Origin: Salininema proteolyticum
GTDB lineage: Bacteria > Actinomycetota > Actinomycetes > Mycobacteriales > Micromonosporaceae
Direction of reading: 5' to 3'
DNA: 64,000 nucleotides
NCBI RefSeq assembly: GCF_042685645.1
Contig: NZ_JBHUNX010000001.1
Span: 3,286,001-3,350,000, forward strand
This document shows positions 24,314 through 33,212 of this stretch, piece after piece. The notes under the pieces are model-generated. The model saw nothing but the letters and a program-made list of their open reading frames with translations. It was not told the DNA's origin and did no database searches. Position 1 is the stretch's first letter. Each line of letters opens with the position of its first letter. Made by a program: the position numbers and the translations under genes.

Positions 24314-24583
24314 TGTGGCTCACCTGCAATCACAGAGTTCGTCGCCGGTCCGGGGAACCGGACCGGGGTCGTGTGCGGATATCGTTGGACGCCGCCGCTC
24401 TCGGCCGCGGCATCCGCTTGCCCCGTCCAGTCTATCCGACTCGGCCGCCGGACGGCAGATGCGCGAGGCCGGTCATTCGGCAGAGTCTAGACCAGGGGTG
24501 CGACACGGCCGCGCACCCCGCGGGGAGAACGTGATTGATCTACACCACAGGGGTTGTCGCGGGGTACTCCCCCGCCCCGCGGC

Positions 24584-24614
24584 TTGTCGCCCGATCGGGT
24601 CTGTCGCGTAATGT
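24584..24614 (+). promoter_or_regulatory. Candidate promoter of the two-component operon
   Basis: TTGTCG (24584-24589) is followed after 17 bp by CGTAAT, overlapping TAATGT (24609-24614). The 326-bp gap shared with the divergent STAS gene shows no other clear element besides GC-rich short repeats. Confidence 0.4.
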
Positions 24615-24639
24615 GGGGAGGCAGTGAAAGGGAGGTGCC

Positions 24640-25347
24640 ATGTCGGACAGCACAGGTGATACCGAGGCAGCACTGCTCGTCGTCGAGGACGAGGAGAACA
24701 TCCGCGAACTGCTGGCGACGTCCCTGCGCTACGCCGGTTTCGGGGTGGAGACCGCCGCCACCGGGACCGAGGCGCTGCGCCAGATCGCCCGCGTGAGGCC
24801 CGACCTGGTCGTGCTCGACGTCAACCTGCCGGACCTGGACGGATTCGAGATCGTCAAGCGCATGCGCTCGGGTTCCGACGCCACCCCGGTGGTGTACCTG
24901 ACCGCGCGCGACGACACCTCCGACACCGTCCGCGGCCTGGCCGCCGGTGGCGACGACTACGTGACCAAGCCCTTCGCCCTGGAAGAGGTCGTGGCGCGCA
25001 TCCGCGCCGTCCTGCGCCGCGCCGACGGCAACCTGCCGCGCCCCGCGCGCCTGAAGTACGCCGACCTCGAGCTGGACGAGGAGACCCACGAGGTGTGGCG
25101 CGGCGGCGACCCCGTGCAGCTGTCCCCCACCGAGTTCAAGCTGCTGCAGTACTTCATGATCAACGCCGGGCGCGTGCTGTCCAAGGCCCAGATCCTCGAC
25201 CACGTCTGGCGCTACGACTTCCGCGGCGACGACGGAATCGTCGAGTCCTACGTCTCCTACCTGCGACGCAAGGTCGACACGGGGGAGCCCAAGCTGATCC
25301 AGACCCTGCGCGGGATCGGCTACGTCCTGCGCGAGCCGACGAAGTAG
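24640..25347 (+). CDS. OmpR-family response regulator (MprA-like)
   Basis: A 235-residue regulator. The receiver domain has acidic pocket VVEDEEN, phospho-acceptor Asp60 (VVLDVNLPDLDG), switch Thr (YLTARD) and Lys (VTKPF). The C-terminal winged helix is typical of OmpR/PhoB (SPTEFKLLQYF, VESYVSYLRRKVD, LIQTLRGIGYVLR). ATG follows GGGAGG. The histidine kinase gene begins 10 bp downstream and an HtrA protease gene follows, the order seen for MprA-MprB-PepD in mycobacteria. Confidence 0.94.
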   Translation: MSDSTGDTEAALLVVEDEENIRELLATSLRYAGFGVETAATGTEALRQIARVRPDLVVLDVNLPDLDGFEIVKRMRSGSDATPVVYLTARDDTSDTVRGLAAGGDDYVTKPFALEEVVARIRAVLRRADGNLPRPARLKYADLELDEETHEVWRGGDPVQLSPTEFKLLQYFMINAGRVLSKAQILDHVWRYDFRGDDGIVESYVSYLRRKVDTGEPKLIQTLRGIGYVLREPTK

Positions 25348-25356
25348 GGGCCCGGC

Positions 25357-26874
25357 GTGCTCGGGGGAATGCGCCGCGAGGCGGGGGACTTCCGGCGCGG
25401 CCTGCGGCGCAAGTGGGACCGCACGCCGCTGCGGGTCCGGCTGACGGCCTCGGTTCTCGTCCTGGTCGCGGGCTCGCTCGTGCTGATCTCCGTGGCCGCT
25501 CTGGTCGCCCTGCACACCTACTTCCTCTCCACGGTCGACGCCGAGCTGAAGAACCGCCTGGAGCGCCTCAAACCCGCCGAGATCGCCCAGAGCACCGAGT
25601 CGGACAACTCGTTCCGGCCCACCCAGTACTACTTCTTCGCCGTGTACGCCGACGGCCGCCAGGAGATGCGGCCGAACAAGCCCGACGCGGCGCCCTCGTT
25701 CACCGTCGACGACGTCGTGGACGCCGACGGGCGGGCCTTCACCGCCCTGGCCGCCGACGGCTCGGTGCGCTGGCGCGTCCTGGCGCTGCCGGTCGACTCC
25801 GGCGGCGACGGGACGGGGCCGGCGTATTACGCGCTCACCTACAAGCTGGACCACTTCGACCAGGCCGTGGCGGGCCTGGTGTGGGTCATCATCCTCGTGG
25901 GGACCGGCGTGCTGGCCGGGCTCGCCACGCTCGGCGCCGGCCTCGTGCGCGCCTCGCTCTCGCCGCTGCGGCAGATCGAGACTACCGCCGCGATCATCGC
26001 CGCCGGCGACTACTCGCGCCGCGTTCCCGACCGCGACCCGCAGACGGAGATGGGCCGGGTGGGCGTGGCCATCAACTCGATGCTCAAGAAGATCGAGGTC
26101 TCCATCCGCGACCGCGAGCGCTCCGAGGAGCGGGCCCTGCACTCCGAGCAGCGGATGCGCGAGTTCATCGCCGACGCCTCGCACGAGCTGCGGACGCCCC
26201 TGACCAGCGTGCGCGGCTATGCCGAGCTGGTGCGCACCAATCCGGGCATGCCGGAGGGCGACCGCCAGTACTACATCGGCCAGATCGAGGAGTCGGCCAA
26301 GCGCATGGGCCTGCTCGTCTCCGACCTGCTGCTGCTGGCCCGGCTCGACCAGGAGCGGCCCATCGAGCTGCGTCCGGTGGAGCTGACGTCGATCCTGGTC
26401 GACGCCGTCTCGGCCGCCCAGGTCTCGGGCGCCGACCACGGTTTCGCCTACGAGGGCCCCGACCGCGACGTCGTCGTGGCGGGCGACCGGTCGCGCCTGC
26501 GGCAGGTCTTCGACAACCTGCTGGGCAACGCCGTGCGGCACACCCCGGCGGGGACGGAGGTGACGCTGGCGGTGCGCCTCTCCGAGGACGGGTCGTCGGT
26601 GGCCGTCGACGTCCGCGACGACGGCCCGGGCATGACCGAGGAGGACCGGAGGCGCGTGTTCCAGCGGTTCTACCGGACCGCCGGGCCCGTCTCGCAGCCG
26701 GGTCAGTCCGGGGGCCACGGCCTGGGCCTGGCCATCGTGGCGGCGATCGTCAAGGCCCACCACGGCTCGGTCGCGGTGGAGTCCGCCCTCGGCGAGGGCG
26801 CGTGCTTCACGGTGGAACTACACGTCGTGGAGCCGCCGGAGGCCGCCTCCGAGGGCGAGCCGGAGGAACGCTGA
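25357..26874 (+). CDS. Membrane sensor histidine kinase (MprB-like)
   Basis: A 505-residue kinase. A first transmembrane helix (about 28-52) precedes an extracytoplasmic sensor (about 53-170), a second helix (about 173-195), a HAMP domain, HisKA with His276 in DASHELRTPLTSVRGYAEL, and HATPase_c (FDNLLGNAVRHTP, DDGPGM, GGHGLGLAIV). The GTG at 25357 is used here; an ATG four codons later is equally possible. The kinase should phosphorylate the adjacent regulator. The HtrA neighbour suggests sensing of misfolded envelope proteins. Confidence 0.93.
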   Translation: MLGGMRREAGDFRRGLRRKWDRTPLRVRLTASVLVLVAGSLVLISVAALVALHTYFLSTVDAELKNRLERLKPAEIAQSTESDNSFRPTQYYFFAVYADGRQEMRPNKPDAAPSFTVDDVVDADGRAFTALAADGSVRWRVLALPVDSGGDGTGPAYYALTYKLDHFDQAVAGLVWVIILVGTGVLAGLATLGAGLVRASLSPLRQIETTAAIIAAGDYSRRVPDRDPQTEMGRVGVAINSMLKKIEVSIRDRERSEERALHSEQRMREFIADASHELRTPLTSVRGYAELVRTNPGMPEGDRQYYIGQIEESAKRMGLLVSDLLLLARLDQERPIELRPVELTSILVDAVSAAQVSGADHGFAYEGPDRDVVVAGDRSRLRQVFDNLLGNAVRHTPAGTEVTLAVRLSEDGSSVAVDVRDDGPGMTEEDRRRVFQRFYRTAGPVSQPGQSGGHGLGLAIVAAIVKAHHGSVAVESALGEGACFTVELHVVEPPEAASEGEPEER

Positions 26875-26958
26875 CCGGCGTCGCCCTGTGGTGTCTTCTG
26901 AGACAATTTAGGTCGTTTTCCCAGCGAAGACACACTCTGACCAGGCATCCTCTATGGC

Positions 26959-28410
26959 ATGAGCGATACTGACGAAAACCGCCCCGAACCGGACCGGGGC
27001 CCTTCCGAAGAGGCGGGCCCGACGCCGTCCACCAGTGAAGACGCCGCCGGACCGCCGCACTCCGAACCGCGGCCCCCCGCCGAAGACGCGACGCGGACCT
27101 TCCCCGCCGCCTCAGAATCGCCTGAGACTCCGCCTCCCGGGCCCTCAGAGATCGCTGATCCGGTCATGCCCGCCGCGCCCGCCGCGCCCTCTGATCCCGC
27201 TGAGCCCGCCGCGGCGGCATCGAACGGCGGTCCGCGCGAGTCGCCGCAGGGCGAGGCCGCCGCCTTCACCGCCTCGGGGTCCCCGCAGCCGTTCAACAAC
27301 ACGCAGATGATGCCTCCGGGCTCCACGCCTCCTCCCCCGCCGTACGGGGCGGGCGCTCCGGTCGGCGGTCCGCCGCCGGAGCCGAGGAAGAAGGGGTCGG
27401 CCGGCAGGGTCGTCGCGATCGGCCTGGTGGCCCTCCTCCTCGGCGGCGCGGCCGGCGGCGTCGCCGGCTACTTCGCCGGAGGGGGCGACACGACCGTCGT
27501 CCAGTCGCCGTCCATGGACGCCGGCCAGGGCAAGACCTACACGGAGATCGCCGACGAGGTCACGCCGTCGGTGGTCGCCATCGTCGCGGGCAATTCCGAG
27601 GGTTCGGGCGTGGTGTACGACGAGAACGGCTACATCGTCACCAACAACCACGTCGTCTCCGGGGCCGACCGGGTCGAGGTGCGCTTCTCCGACGGCTCCT
27701 CCGCGGAGGGCGTCGTCAAGGCCGCCGACCCGAGCCAGGACCTGGCCGTGATCAAGGTCGACGCGAGCGACAGCCTCAGGCCGATGGAGTTCGGCGACTC
27801 GGCGGGCCTGCAGGTGGGCGACGTGGCGATCGCCATCGGCTCGCCGCTGGGCCTGCAGGGCACCGTCACGCAGGGGATCGTCTCGTCGCTCAACCGGTCC
27901 CTGTCCATCTCCGACAAGAACGACCAGGGCTTCGGCCGGACCTCCTCGGAGACCCTCGACGGGCTGATCCAGACCGACGCGGCCATCAACATGGGCAACT
28001 CGGGCGGCGCCCTGGTCAACGGGTCCGGGCAGCTGATCGGCATCAACACCGCGATCGCCTCGACCGAGTCGGGCAACATCGGGCTGGGCTTCGCCATCCC
28101 GTCCAACCAGGTCGAGGAGGTCGTCGACCAGCTCATCGAGAAGGGCTCGGTGGAGCAGGGCTACCTGGGCGTGCGCGTGGCGCAGGTGCAGGACGGGGCC
28201 ATGGTCATCGAGGTGTCGGAGGGTTCTCCAGCCGAGGAGGCGGGCCTGCGGGCCGGCGACGTCATCACCGCCATCGACGGCGAGAACATCACCACGGCCG
28301 CCGAGGTGGTGCAGGCGGTGAAGGAGAAGCAGCCGGGCGACAGCCTGTCGGTCTCCTTCGACCGCGACGGCGAGTCGCAGACGGTCGAGGTGAAGCTCGG
28401 CAGCGAGTAG
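26959..28410 (+). CDS. HtrA/PepD-type serine protease with PDZ domain
   Basis: A 483-residue membrane-anchored protease. A Pro/Glu-rich cytoplasmic region of about 145 residues precedes one transmembrane helix (VVAIGLVALLLGGAAGG), a trypsin-like domain with His231 (NNHVV), Asp261 (DLAVIKVD) and Ser348 (GNSGGAL), and a C-terminal PDZ domain (GYLGVRVAQVQDGAMVIEV). It degrades or refolds damaged proteins outside the membrane. As the third gene after the regulator and kinase genes it matches PepD, an MprA target. Confidence 0.93.
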   Translation: MSDTDENRPEPDRGPSEEAGPTPSTSEDAAGPPHSEPRPPAEDATRTFPAASESPETPPPGPSEIADPVMPAAPAAPSDPAEPAAAASNGGPRESPQGEAAAFTASGSPQPFNNTQMMPPGSTPPPPPYGAGAPVGGPPPEPRKKGSAGRVVAIGLVALLLGGAAGGVAGYFAGGGDTTVVQSPSMDAGQGKTYTEIADEVTPSVVAIVAGNSEGSGVVYDENGYIVTNNHVVSGADRVEVRFSDGSSAEGVVKAADPSQDLAVIKVDASDSLRPMEFGDSAGLQVGDVAIAIGSPLGLQGTVTQGIVSSLNRSLSISDKNDQGFGRTSSETLDGLIQTDAAINMGNSGGALVNGSGQLIGINTAIASTESGNIGLGFAIPSNQVEEVVDQLIEKGSVEQGYLGVRVAQVQDGAMVIEVSEGSPAEEAGLRAGDVITAIDGENITTAAEVVQAVKEKQPGDSLSVSFDRDGESQTVEVKLGSE

Positions 28411-28413
28411 GAG

Positions 28414-28463
28414 CGGACTGAACGAGGGGGGAGCGGCGAACCGCTCCCCCCTCGTTCAGTCCG
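28414..28463. terminator. Terminator between the HtrA and PdtaS-like genes
   Basis: A perfect stem of more than 20 bp (GGACTGAACGAGGGGGGAGC plus further pairs) with a CGAA tetraloop, directly after the HtrA stop and between convergent genes. It should work in both directions. Confidence 0.88.
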
Positions 28464-28490
28464 GCGCTCTCGCGCGGCCGGCCGCGGCGG

Positions 28491-29969
28491 CTACTGCAGG
28501 TTGAACTTCAGCACCGCTTCGGTGCCGACCTCCGGTCCGGGGCGCATCTCGATCGTCCCGCGCAGCTCGCCGGTCACGAGGGTGTGCACGATCTGGAGGC
28601 CCAGGCGGTTGGAGTTGGCCACGGAGAAGCCCTCCGGCAGCCCCCTGCCGAAGTCGCGGACGAAGACGGTGAAGTAGTCGCCGTCCCGCTCCACGTCGAT
28701 GACCACTTCCCCGGCCGCTCCGGGTTCGTAGGCGTGCTCCACGGCGTTCTGGATGAGCTCGTTGATGACCATGACCAGCGGGGTCGCCACCTCGCTGGGG
28801 AGGACGCCGAAGGTGCCCTCGCGGCGCAGCACCACCTTCGACTCGGCGGCCGAGACCTCGGCGGCCATGGAGGCGACGCGGTCGACGATCAGGTCGAAGC
28901 CCACCGCCTCGTCGTTCGACTGCGAGAGCGTCTCGTGGACGAGGGCGATCGACGCGACGCGGCGCACCGACTCCTCCAGGGCCAGCCTCGCCTGCGGGAC
29001 TCCGACGCGCCGGGCCTGCAGGCGCAGCAGCGCGGCGACGGTCTGCAGGTTGTTCTTGACGCGGTGGTGGATCTCGCGGATCGTGGCGTCCTTGGTGACC
29101 AGCTCGCGGTCGAGGCGGCGGATCTCGGTCATGTCGCGCACCAGGACGAGCGCCCCGGCCGCCTTGCCCTCGGGGCGCAGCGGCAGCGCGCGCATGAGGA
29201 TCGTGGCGCCCTTGGCCTCGATCTGGCGGCGCCGCGGCGTCTCCCCGGCTAGCGCCTCGCCGATGCGCTTGGCGGAGTCCGCTCCCGCGTCGGGGTCGGT
29301 CGTCAGGTTGCGGATGAGGTCCATGAGGTTGCGGTCGCGCAAGTGGCCGGTGACGCCCATGCGGCGGAAGGCGCTCAGGGCGTTCGGGGAGGCGTACCGG
29401 ACGAGGCCGTCGGCGCCTATGCGGACCAGGCCGTCGCCGATGCGCGGGGCCGTGGTGGGCTCTCCGGGCAGCAGCGGCGGGGGGAAGCCGCCGTCGCTGA
29501 GCATCTGCACCAGGTAGTCGGCGGTCTTGAGGTAGTTGAGTTCGAGGTGGGAGGGCGAGCGGGTGTCGGAGAGGTTGGTGTCGCGGGCCGCCACGGCGAT
29601 GACCTGGTTGCGGTCGCGCCGGCGCACCGGGATGGACTCGTGCCGCGCGGCGACGTCGCCGTGCCAGACGGGGTCGCCCTCGCGGTAGATGGCCTTCTCG
29701 GTGAAGGCGGTGTGCACCGGTTGGGCCTCGATGCCGGAGATCAACCGGCCGACCTGGTCCTCCTCGTAGGCCGTCTGGCTGGTCGTGGGGCGGACCTGGG
29801 CCAGGCAGACGTAGGTGCCGGGGCGGTCGGCGACCGCTCCCCAGAGGAGGAAGTCCGCGAAGGACAGGTCGGCGAGGAGCTGCCATTCGGACACCAGGCG
29901 CTGCAGGTGCTCGGCCGAGTTCGACGACAGGTTCGTATACGTCCCGGCTATTTCGCGAAGAGTTGACAC
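28491..29969 (-). CDS. pdtaS: PdtaS-like cytosolic sensor histidine kinase
   Basis: A 492-residue soluble kinase with no transmembrane helix. Order: N-terminal GAF-like domain (about 1-150), PAS domain (about 185-290), HisKA_2 with the HRxxN box in EIHHRVKNNLQTVAALL, and HATPase_c (NELIQNAVEHAY, RDFGRGLPEG). It matches PdtaS of M. tuberculosis, which signals to the ANTAR-type RNA-binding antiterminator PdtaR and responds to nutrients and copper/NO. No ANTAR gene is in the window. The start is GTG, six bases after TAAGAT (29981-29976), so the mRNA is likely leaderless. Confidence 0.9.
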   Translation of the reverse strand: MSTLREIAGTYTNLSSNSAEHLQRLVSEWQLLADLSFADFLLWGAVADRPGTYVCLAQVRPTTSQTAYEEDQVGRLISGIEAQPVHTAFTEKAIYREGDPVWHGDVAARHESIPVRRRDRNQVIAVAARDTNLSDTRSPSHLELNYLKTADYLVQMLSDGGFPPPLLPGEPTTAPRIGDGLVRIGADGLVRYASPNALSAFRRMGVTGHLRDRNLMDLIRNLTTDPDAGADSAKRIGEALAGETPRRRQIEAKGATILMRALPLRPEGKAAGALVLVRDMTEIRRLDRELVTKDATIREIHHRVKNNLQTVAALLRLQARRVGVPQARLALEESVRRVASIALVHETLSQSNDEAVGFDLIVDRVASMAAEVSAAESKVVLRREGTFGVLPSEVATPLVMVINELIQNAVEHAYEPGAAGEVVIDVERDGDYFTVFVRDFGRGLPEGFSVANSNRLGLQIVHTLVTGELRGTIEMRPGPEVGTEAVLKFNLQ

Positions 29970-30043
29970 GCAGCCATCTTAACCAGTGGGGCCGGGGGCC
30001 GAGCGCCGCTGAGACGCACGCCCCACCTCCCGGGATCCGGACG

Positions 30044-30346
30044 CTAGGGAAGGGACAGTTCGGGTTTGTCCAGCTCTTCGACGTTGACGTCCTTGAACGT
30101 GAGCACGCGGACGGTCTTGACGAACCGGGCCGGACGGTACATGTCCCACACCCAGGCGTCGGTCATCTCCACCTCGAAATAGGTCTCCGACTCCGAGCCG
30201 CGTACGTGGACCTCGACCGCGTTGGCGAGGTAGAAGCGCCGCTCGGTCTCGACCACGTAGGTGAACTGTCGGACGATGTCGCGGTATTCGTGGTAGAGCT
30301 TCAACTCCATGTCGGTCTCGTATTTTTCGAGATCTTCAGCGCTCAA
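30044..30346 (-). CDS. DUF2469 protein
   Basis: A 100-residue acidic protein conserved in actinobacteria and almost always beside rnhB. It contains ETDMELKLYHEYRDIVRQF, ETERRFYLANAVEVHV and ADAWVWDMYRP-like MTDAWVWDMYRPARF. The reading begins at a TTG codon (MSAEDLEKYE by comparison with relatives), preceded by GGGGGAG with very short spacing; no better ATG or GTG exists. Function unknown. It lies 34 bp after the rnhB stop. Confidence 0.88.
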   Translation of the reverse strand: MSAEDLEKYETDMELKLYHEYRDIVRQFTYVVETERRFYLANAVEVHVRGSESETYFEVEMTDAWVWDMYRPARFVKTVRVLTFKDVNVEELDKPELSLP

Positions 30347-30380
30347 TGCTCCCCCTGAGGCTTCCTATTGCGTGGCTTCT

Positions 30381-31052
30381 CTACTCTACTCGCCCGTCCG
30401 CGCGCCCCGCTCCCGCGAGGGCGGCGACGTTGGAAAAACTCATCCTGTGCTCGGGGCAGGGGCCGTGTTCGGAGAGGGCCCGCATGTGGCCCTCGGTGCC
30501 GTAGCCCTTGTGCCCGGCGAAGCCGTACTCGGGGTAGAGGGCGTCGAGTTCCTGCATACGGCGGTCGCGTTCGACTTTGGCGACGACTCCGGCGGCGGCT
30601 ATGGCCGCCACCGTCCGGTCGCCCTTGACCACGCCGAGCGAGGGGCAGGGCATTCCGCTGACAGCGAACCCGTCGGTCAGCGCGTAGCGCGGCCTCGCTT
30701 CGAGGCGGGCCACGGCCCTCCGCATGCCCTCCAGGTTGCAGGCGCCGACGCCGCGCGCGTCGACTTCGGAGGCCTCGTAAACCACGGTCGCCGAGGGGAC
30801 GCGGCTGCGTTCGAGGGCCGCGTAGACGCGTTCGCGGCCGGCCTCGGTGAGCAGTTTGGAGTCGTTCAGCTCGGGGACGCGGCTGGAGGGGGGCAGGACC
30901 ACCGCGGCGACCACGAGGGGGCCGGCGCAGCAGCCGCGCCCCGCTTCGTCGACGCCGGCGACGGGGCCGAGGCCGTTCCTCGCCAGCGCCGATTCACAGG
31001 CGTAGAGTCCCGCCCGGCGCGACACCCGGGCGCGTCGCGGGCGGAGCGTCAC
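30381..31052 (-). CDS. rnhB: Ribonuclease HII
   Basis: A 223-residue RNase HII that nicks DNA at ribonucleotides and cleaves RNA-DNA hybrids. It has VAGVDEAGRGCCAGPLVVAA with the first catalytic Asp-Glu pair, GVVKGDRTVAAIAAAG with the next Asp, AKVERDRRM and HKGYGTEGHMRAL. The GTG start overlaps the upstream lepB stop (GTGA), showing translational coupling to the signal peptidase gene. Confidence 0.94.
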   Translation of the reverse strand: MTLRPRRARVSRRAGLYACESALARNGLGPVAGVDEAGRGCCAGPLVVAAVVLPPSSRVPELNDSKLLTEAGRERVYAALERSRVPSATVVYEASEVDARGVGACNLEGMRRAVARLEARPRYALTDGFAVSGMPCPSLGVVKGDRTVAAIAAAGVVAKVERDRRMQELDALYPEYGFAGHKGYGTEGHMRALSEHGPCPEHRMSFSNVAALAGAGRADGRVE

Positions 31053-31768
31053 CGGGCCGGCGGGCTGGCGGGCACGTCGTCGAACGTGTCCGGGATCGAC
31101 AGCCACCGGGCGCGGTCGAACGGCCAGAAGAGCGCGAAGGCCTTGCCCACCACTTCGTCCTCGGGGATCGTCGACTGGGTGACGTCGCCGGTCCTGACGT
31201 AGCTCTCGCGGCTGTCGCCGGAGTCGGAGCGGTGGTCGCCCATGACCCACAGGCGGTCGGCGGGGACGGTCACCGAGAACTTGTCGCGGCTGGGGGCGTC
31301 CCGCTCCCCGGTCGCGTCGTCCGTGTAGAGGTACTCGGTCTCGTCGAGCGGCTGCCCGTTGACCAGGATGCGGCCCTGCTCGTCGCAGCACTCGACGGTG
31401 TCGCCGCCGGTGGCGATGACGCGCTTGATGAACTCCTCGTCCCCGTTGCCGGGGAAGGTCTTCCAGGAGTCGGGCGCGTGGAAGACGATCACTTCGCCGC
31501 GGTCGGGCTCGTCGAAGAGGTACACGAGCTTGTTCACCAGCACGCGGTCGTCGATGTCGAGTGTGTGCTCCATCGACCCCGAGGGGATGAAGTACGTCTG
31601 CATGACGAAGGAGCGCACCACGATCGCCACCACGATCGCGATCCCCAGGAGAATGGGGATCTCCTTCCACAGGGAGGTCTTCTTGCGTTCGGGTGCCTTG
31701 GCGTCCTGCTCGGGGTCGCCGCCCTCGGACGAGGGGTCCGGCTTGGGGTTGCTGCCTTCATCGATCAC
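31049..31768 (-). CDS. lepB: Type I signal peptidase, copy 1
   Basis: A 239-residue S26 signal peptidase. An acidic/basic cytoplasmic N-terminus and one helix (about 37-57) precede the catalytic Ser in IPSGSMEHTL and Lys in FIKRVIATGGDTVE; the conserved GDHRSDSGDSR box follows. It removes signal peptides from exported proteins. The start is GTG, six bases after TAGACT (31780-31775), so this gene probably has its own leaderless promoter, heading lepB-rnhB-DUF2469. Confidence 0.93.
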   Translation of the reverse strand: MIDEGSNPKPDPSSEGGDPEQDAKAPERKKTSLWKEIPILLGIAIVVAIVVRSFVMQTYFIPSGSMEHTLDIDDRVLVNKLVYLFDEPDRGEVIVFHAPDSWKTFPGNGDEEFIKRVIATGGDTVECCDEQGRILVNGQPLDETEYLYTDDATGERDAPSRDKFSVTVPADRLWVMGDHRSDSGDSRESYVRTGDVTQSTIPEDEVVGKAFALFWPFDRARWLSIPDTFDDVPASPPAR

Positions 31769-31893
31769 ACTACGAGTCTAAGGCGTCGCCGCTCCGGCGC
31801 TCGCCTCACCCGCCCGTTCACACGCAGGGTTCATCACACACCGTGAGAACGCGGTCGTTGCTTAGAATCTCACAAACATCTATGGGGCGCCGG

Positions 31894-32736
31894 TCAATCG
31901 AGCTCGGAGAACGCCTCGGGGATCTCCAGCGGCCCCGCGCGCGAGGTGGGCCAGGCGAGGTAGACGGCCCTCCCGAGGATGTTCTCCACCGGCACCGGCC
32001 CCTGGCAGCGCGAGTCGCGCGAGTCGCCGCGGTGGTCGCCCATGACGAAGACGTGGTTCTCCGGCACGGTGACCTCGTCGAAGACGCGGGAGTGGCAGGT
32101 TCCGGGCGGGAGGTCGAGCGGGGCGTTCTCGTAGAGGTACTCGGACTCGTCGAGGGGACTGCCGTTGACGGTCACGTTGCCGTCCCCGTCGCAGCAGGCG
32201 ACCGTGTCGCCCTCGGTGGCGATGACGCGCTTGATGAAGTCCTTCTCGTCGGGCTGGCCGAGGCCGACGAGGTCGGACAGCGTCCTCAGGACGGTGCCCG
32301 GCACGCCGCCGTTCTCGTCGACGCGGGTCTCGGGGGCCCACTTGTCGGTGCCGCGGAAGACGACGACCTCGCCCCGCTGGGGCTCGCGCAGCTCGGCGGT
32401 CAGTTTGAGGACGATGACGCGGTCGCCCTCCTCCAGGGTCCGCTCCATGGATCCGGAAGGGATGAAGAAGGGCTGCACGACGAAGGTCCGCAGCAGCACG
32501 GCCGCGCAGAAGGCGACAACGAGGAGGAGGGGCAGTTCGATCCAGAGGGAGAGGTAGTGGCGCCGGTTGCCGTGCGCCAGACGGGAGTCGGTCACGGGGC
32601 GGCGGGGTTTGCGCATCCTCAGGCGCGGGATCATGACCGTCGAGTCGCCGGCCTGCCCGCCCTCCGGGCCCCCGGTACGCGACAAGCCGCCGCCCTCTGC
32701 GGGCGGCGGCTTGCGGAGTCTCTTGCGCGTTCCCAC
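31894..32736 (-). CDS. lepB: Type I signal peptidase, copy 2
   Basis: A second S26 signal peptidase, up to 280 residues. One helix (LLLVVAFCAAVLLRTF), catalytic Ser in IPSGSMERTLEEGD and Lys in FIKRVIATEGDTVA, with the GDHRGDSRDSR box. The GTG at 32736 would start 9 bp after rplS, but a strong hairpin lies inside its first 20 codons. An ATG at 32634 (MIPRLRMRKPRR) gives a 246-residue protein of more usual length and leaves the hairpin intergenic. Multiple adjacent lepB genes are common in actinomycetes. Confidence 0.9.
   Translation of the reverse strand: MGTRKRLRKPPPAEGGGLSRTGGPEGGQAGDSTVMIPRLRMRKPRRPVTDSRLAHGNRRHYLSLWIELPLLLVVAFCAAVLLRTFVVQPFFIPSGSMERTLEEGDRVIVLKLTAELREPQRGEVVVFRGTDKWAPETRVDENGGVPGTVLRTLSDLVGLGQPDEKDFIKRVIATEGDTVACCDGDGNVTVNGSPLDESEYLYENAPLDLPPGTCHSRVFDEVTVPENHVFVMGDHRGDSRDSRCQGPVPVENILGRAVYLAWPTSRAGPLEIPEAFSELD
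32683..32713 (-). terminator. Hairpin after rplS, within the annotated start of lepB copy 2
   Basis: Perfect 13-bp arms CAAGCCGCCGCCC and GGGCGGCGGCTTG with a five-base loop. It lies 33 bp after the rplS stop on the transcribed strand. If lepB copy 2 starts at 32634 this is a normal terminator for the ribosomal-protein transcript; if it starts at 32736 the hairpin is coding. Confidence 0.6.
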
Positions 32737-32745
32737 GCGGTGAGT

Positions 32746-33093
32746 CTACTTCTCGCGCTTCTCCTTGACCTTCGCGGCCTTGCCGACGCGGTCGCGGAGG
32801 TAGTAGAGCTTGGCGCGGCGGACCTTGCCGCGGGCGGCGATCTCGATCTTGTCGATCATGGGGCCGTGCACCGGGAAGGTGCGCTCGACGCCGGTGCCGA
32901 AGCTCAGCTTGCGGACGGTGAAGGTCTCGCCGATTCCGGCGCCGTGGCGGCGGATGACGGTGCCCTGGAACACCTGGATACGCGAGCGGGAGCCCTCCTG
33001 GACGCGGACGTGGATACGGACGGTGTCGCCGGCGCGGAAGTCCGGGACGTCGGCGCGCAGCGACTGCGCGTTCAGCTCATCCAGAATGTTCAT
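32746..33093 (-). CDS. rplS: 50S ribosomal protein L19
   Basis: A 115-residue L19 at the 30S-50S interface. DFRAGDTVRIHVRVQEG, RIQVFQGTVIRRHG, FPVHGPMIDKIEI and RRAKLYYLRDRVGKAAKVKE are characteristic. ATG at 33093 follows a GAGG-like sequence. A 119-bp gap to trmD contains a small GTCCCG/CGGGAC hairpin (33137-33150), so L19 may have its own promoter or processed leader. Confidence 0.97.
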   Translation of the reverse strand: MNILDELNAQSLRADVPDFRAGDTVRIHVRVQEGSRSRIQVFQGTVIRRHGAGIGETFTVRKLSFGTGVERTFPVHGPMIDKIEIAARGKVRRAKLYYLRDRVGKAAKVKEKREK

Positions 33094-33212
33094 GAGAACC
33101 TCGTTGAAAGTCGTAGTTGTCTTACAATCCCGAGTGGTCCCGGTCGGGACGTCGGGATAGGCGCGGACCGGAGTCCGCGAACCGCATTGTCGACGCACCC
33201 CGCATGGAGGCG

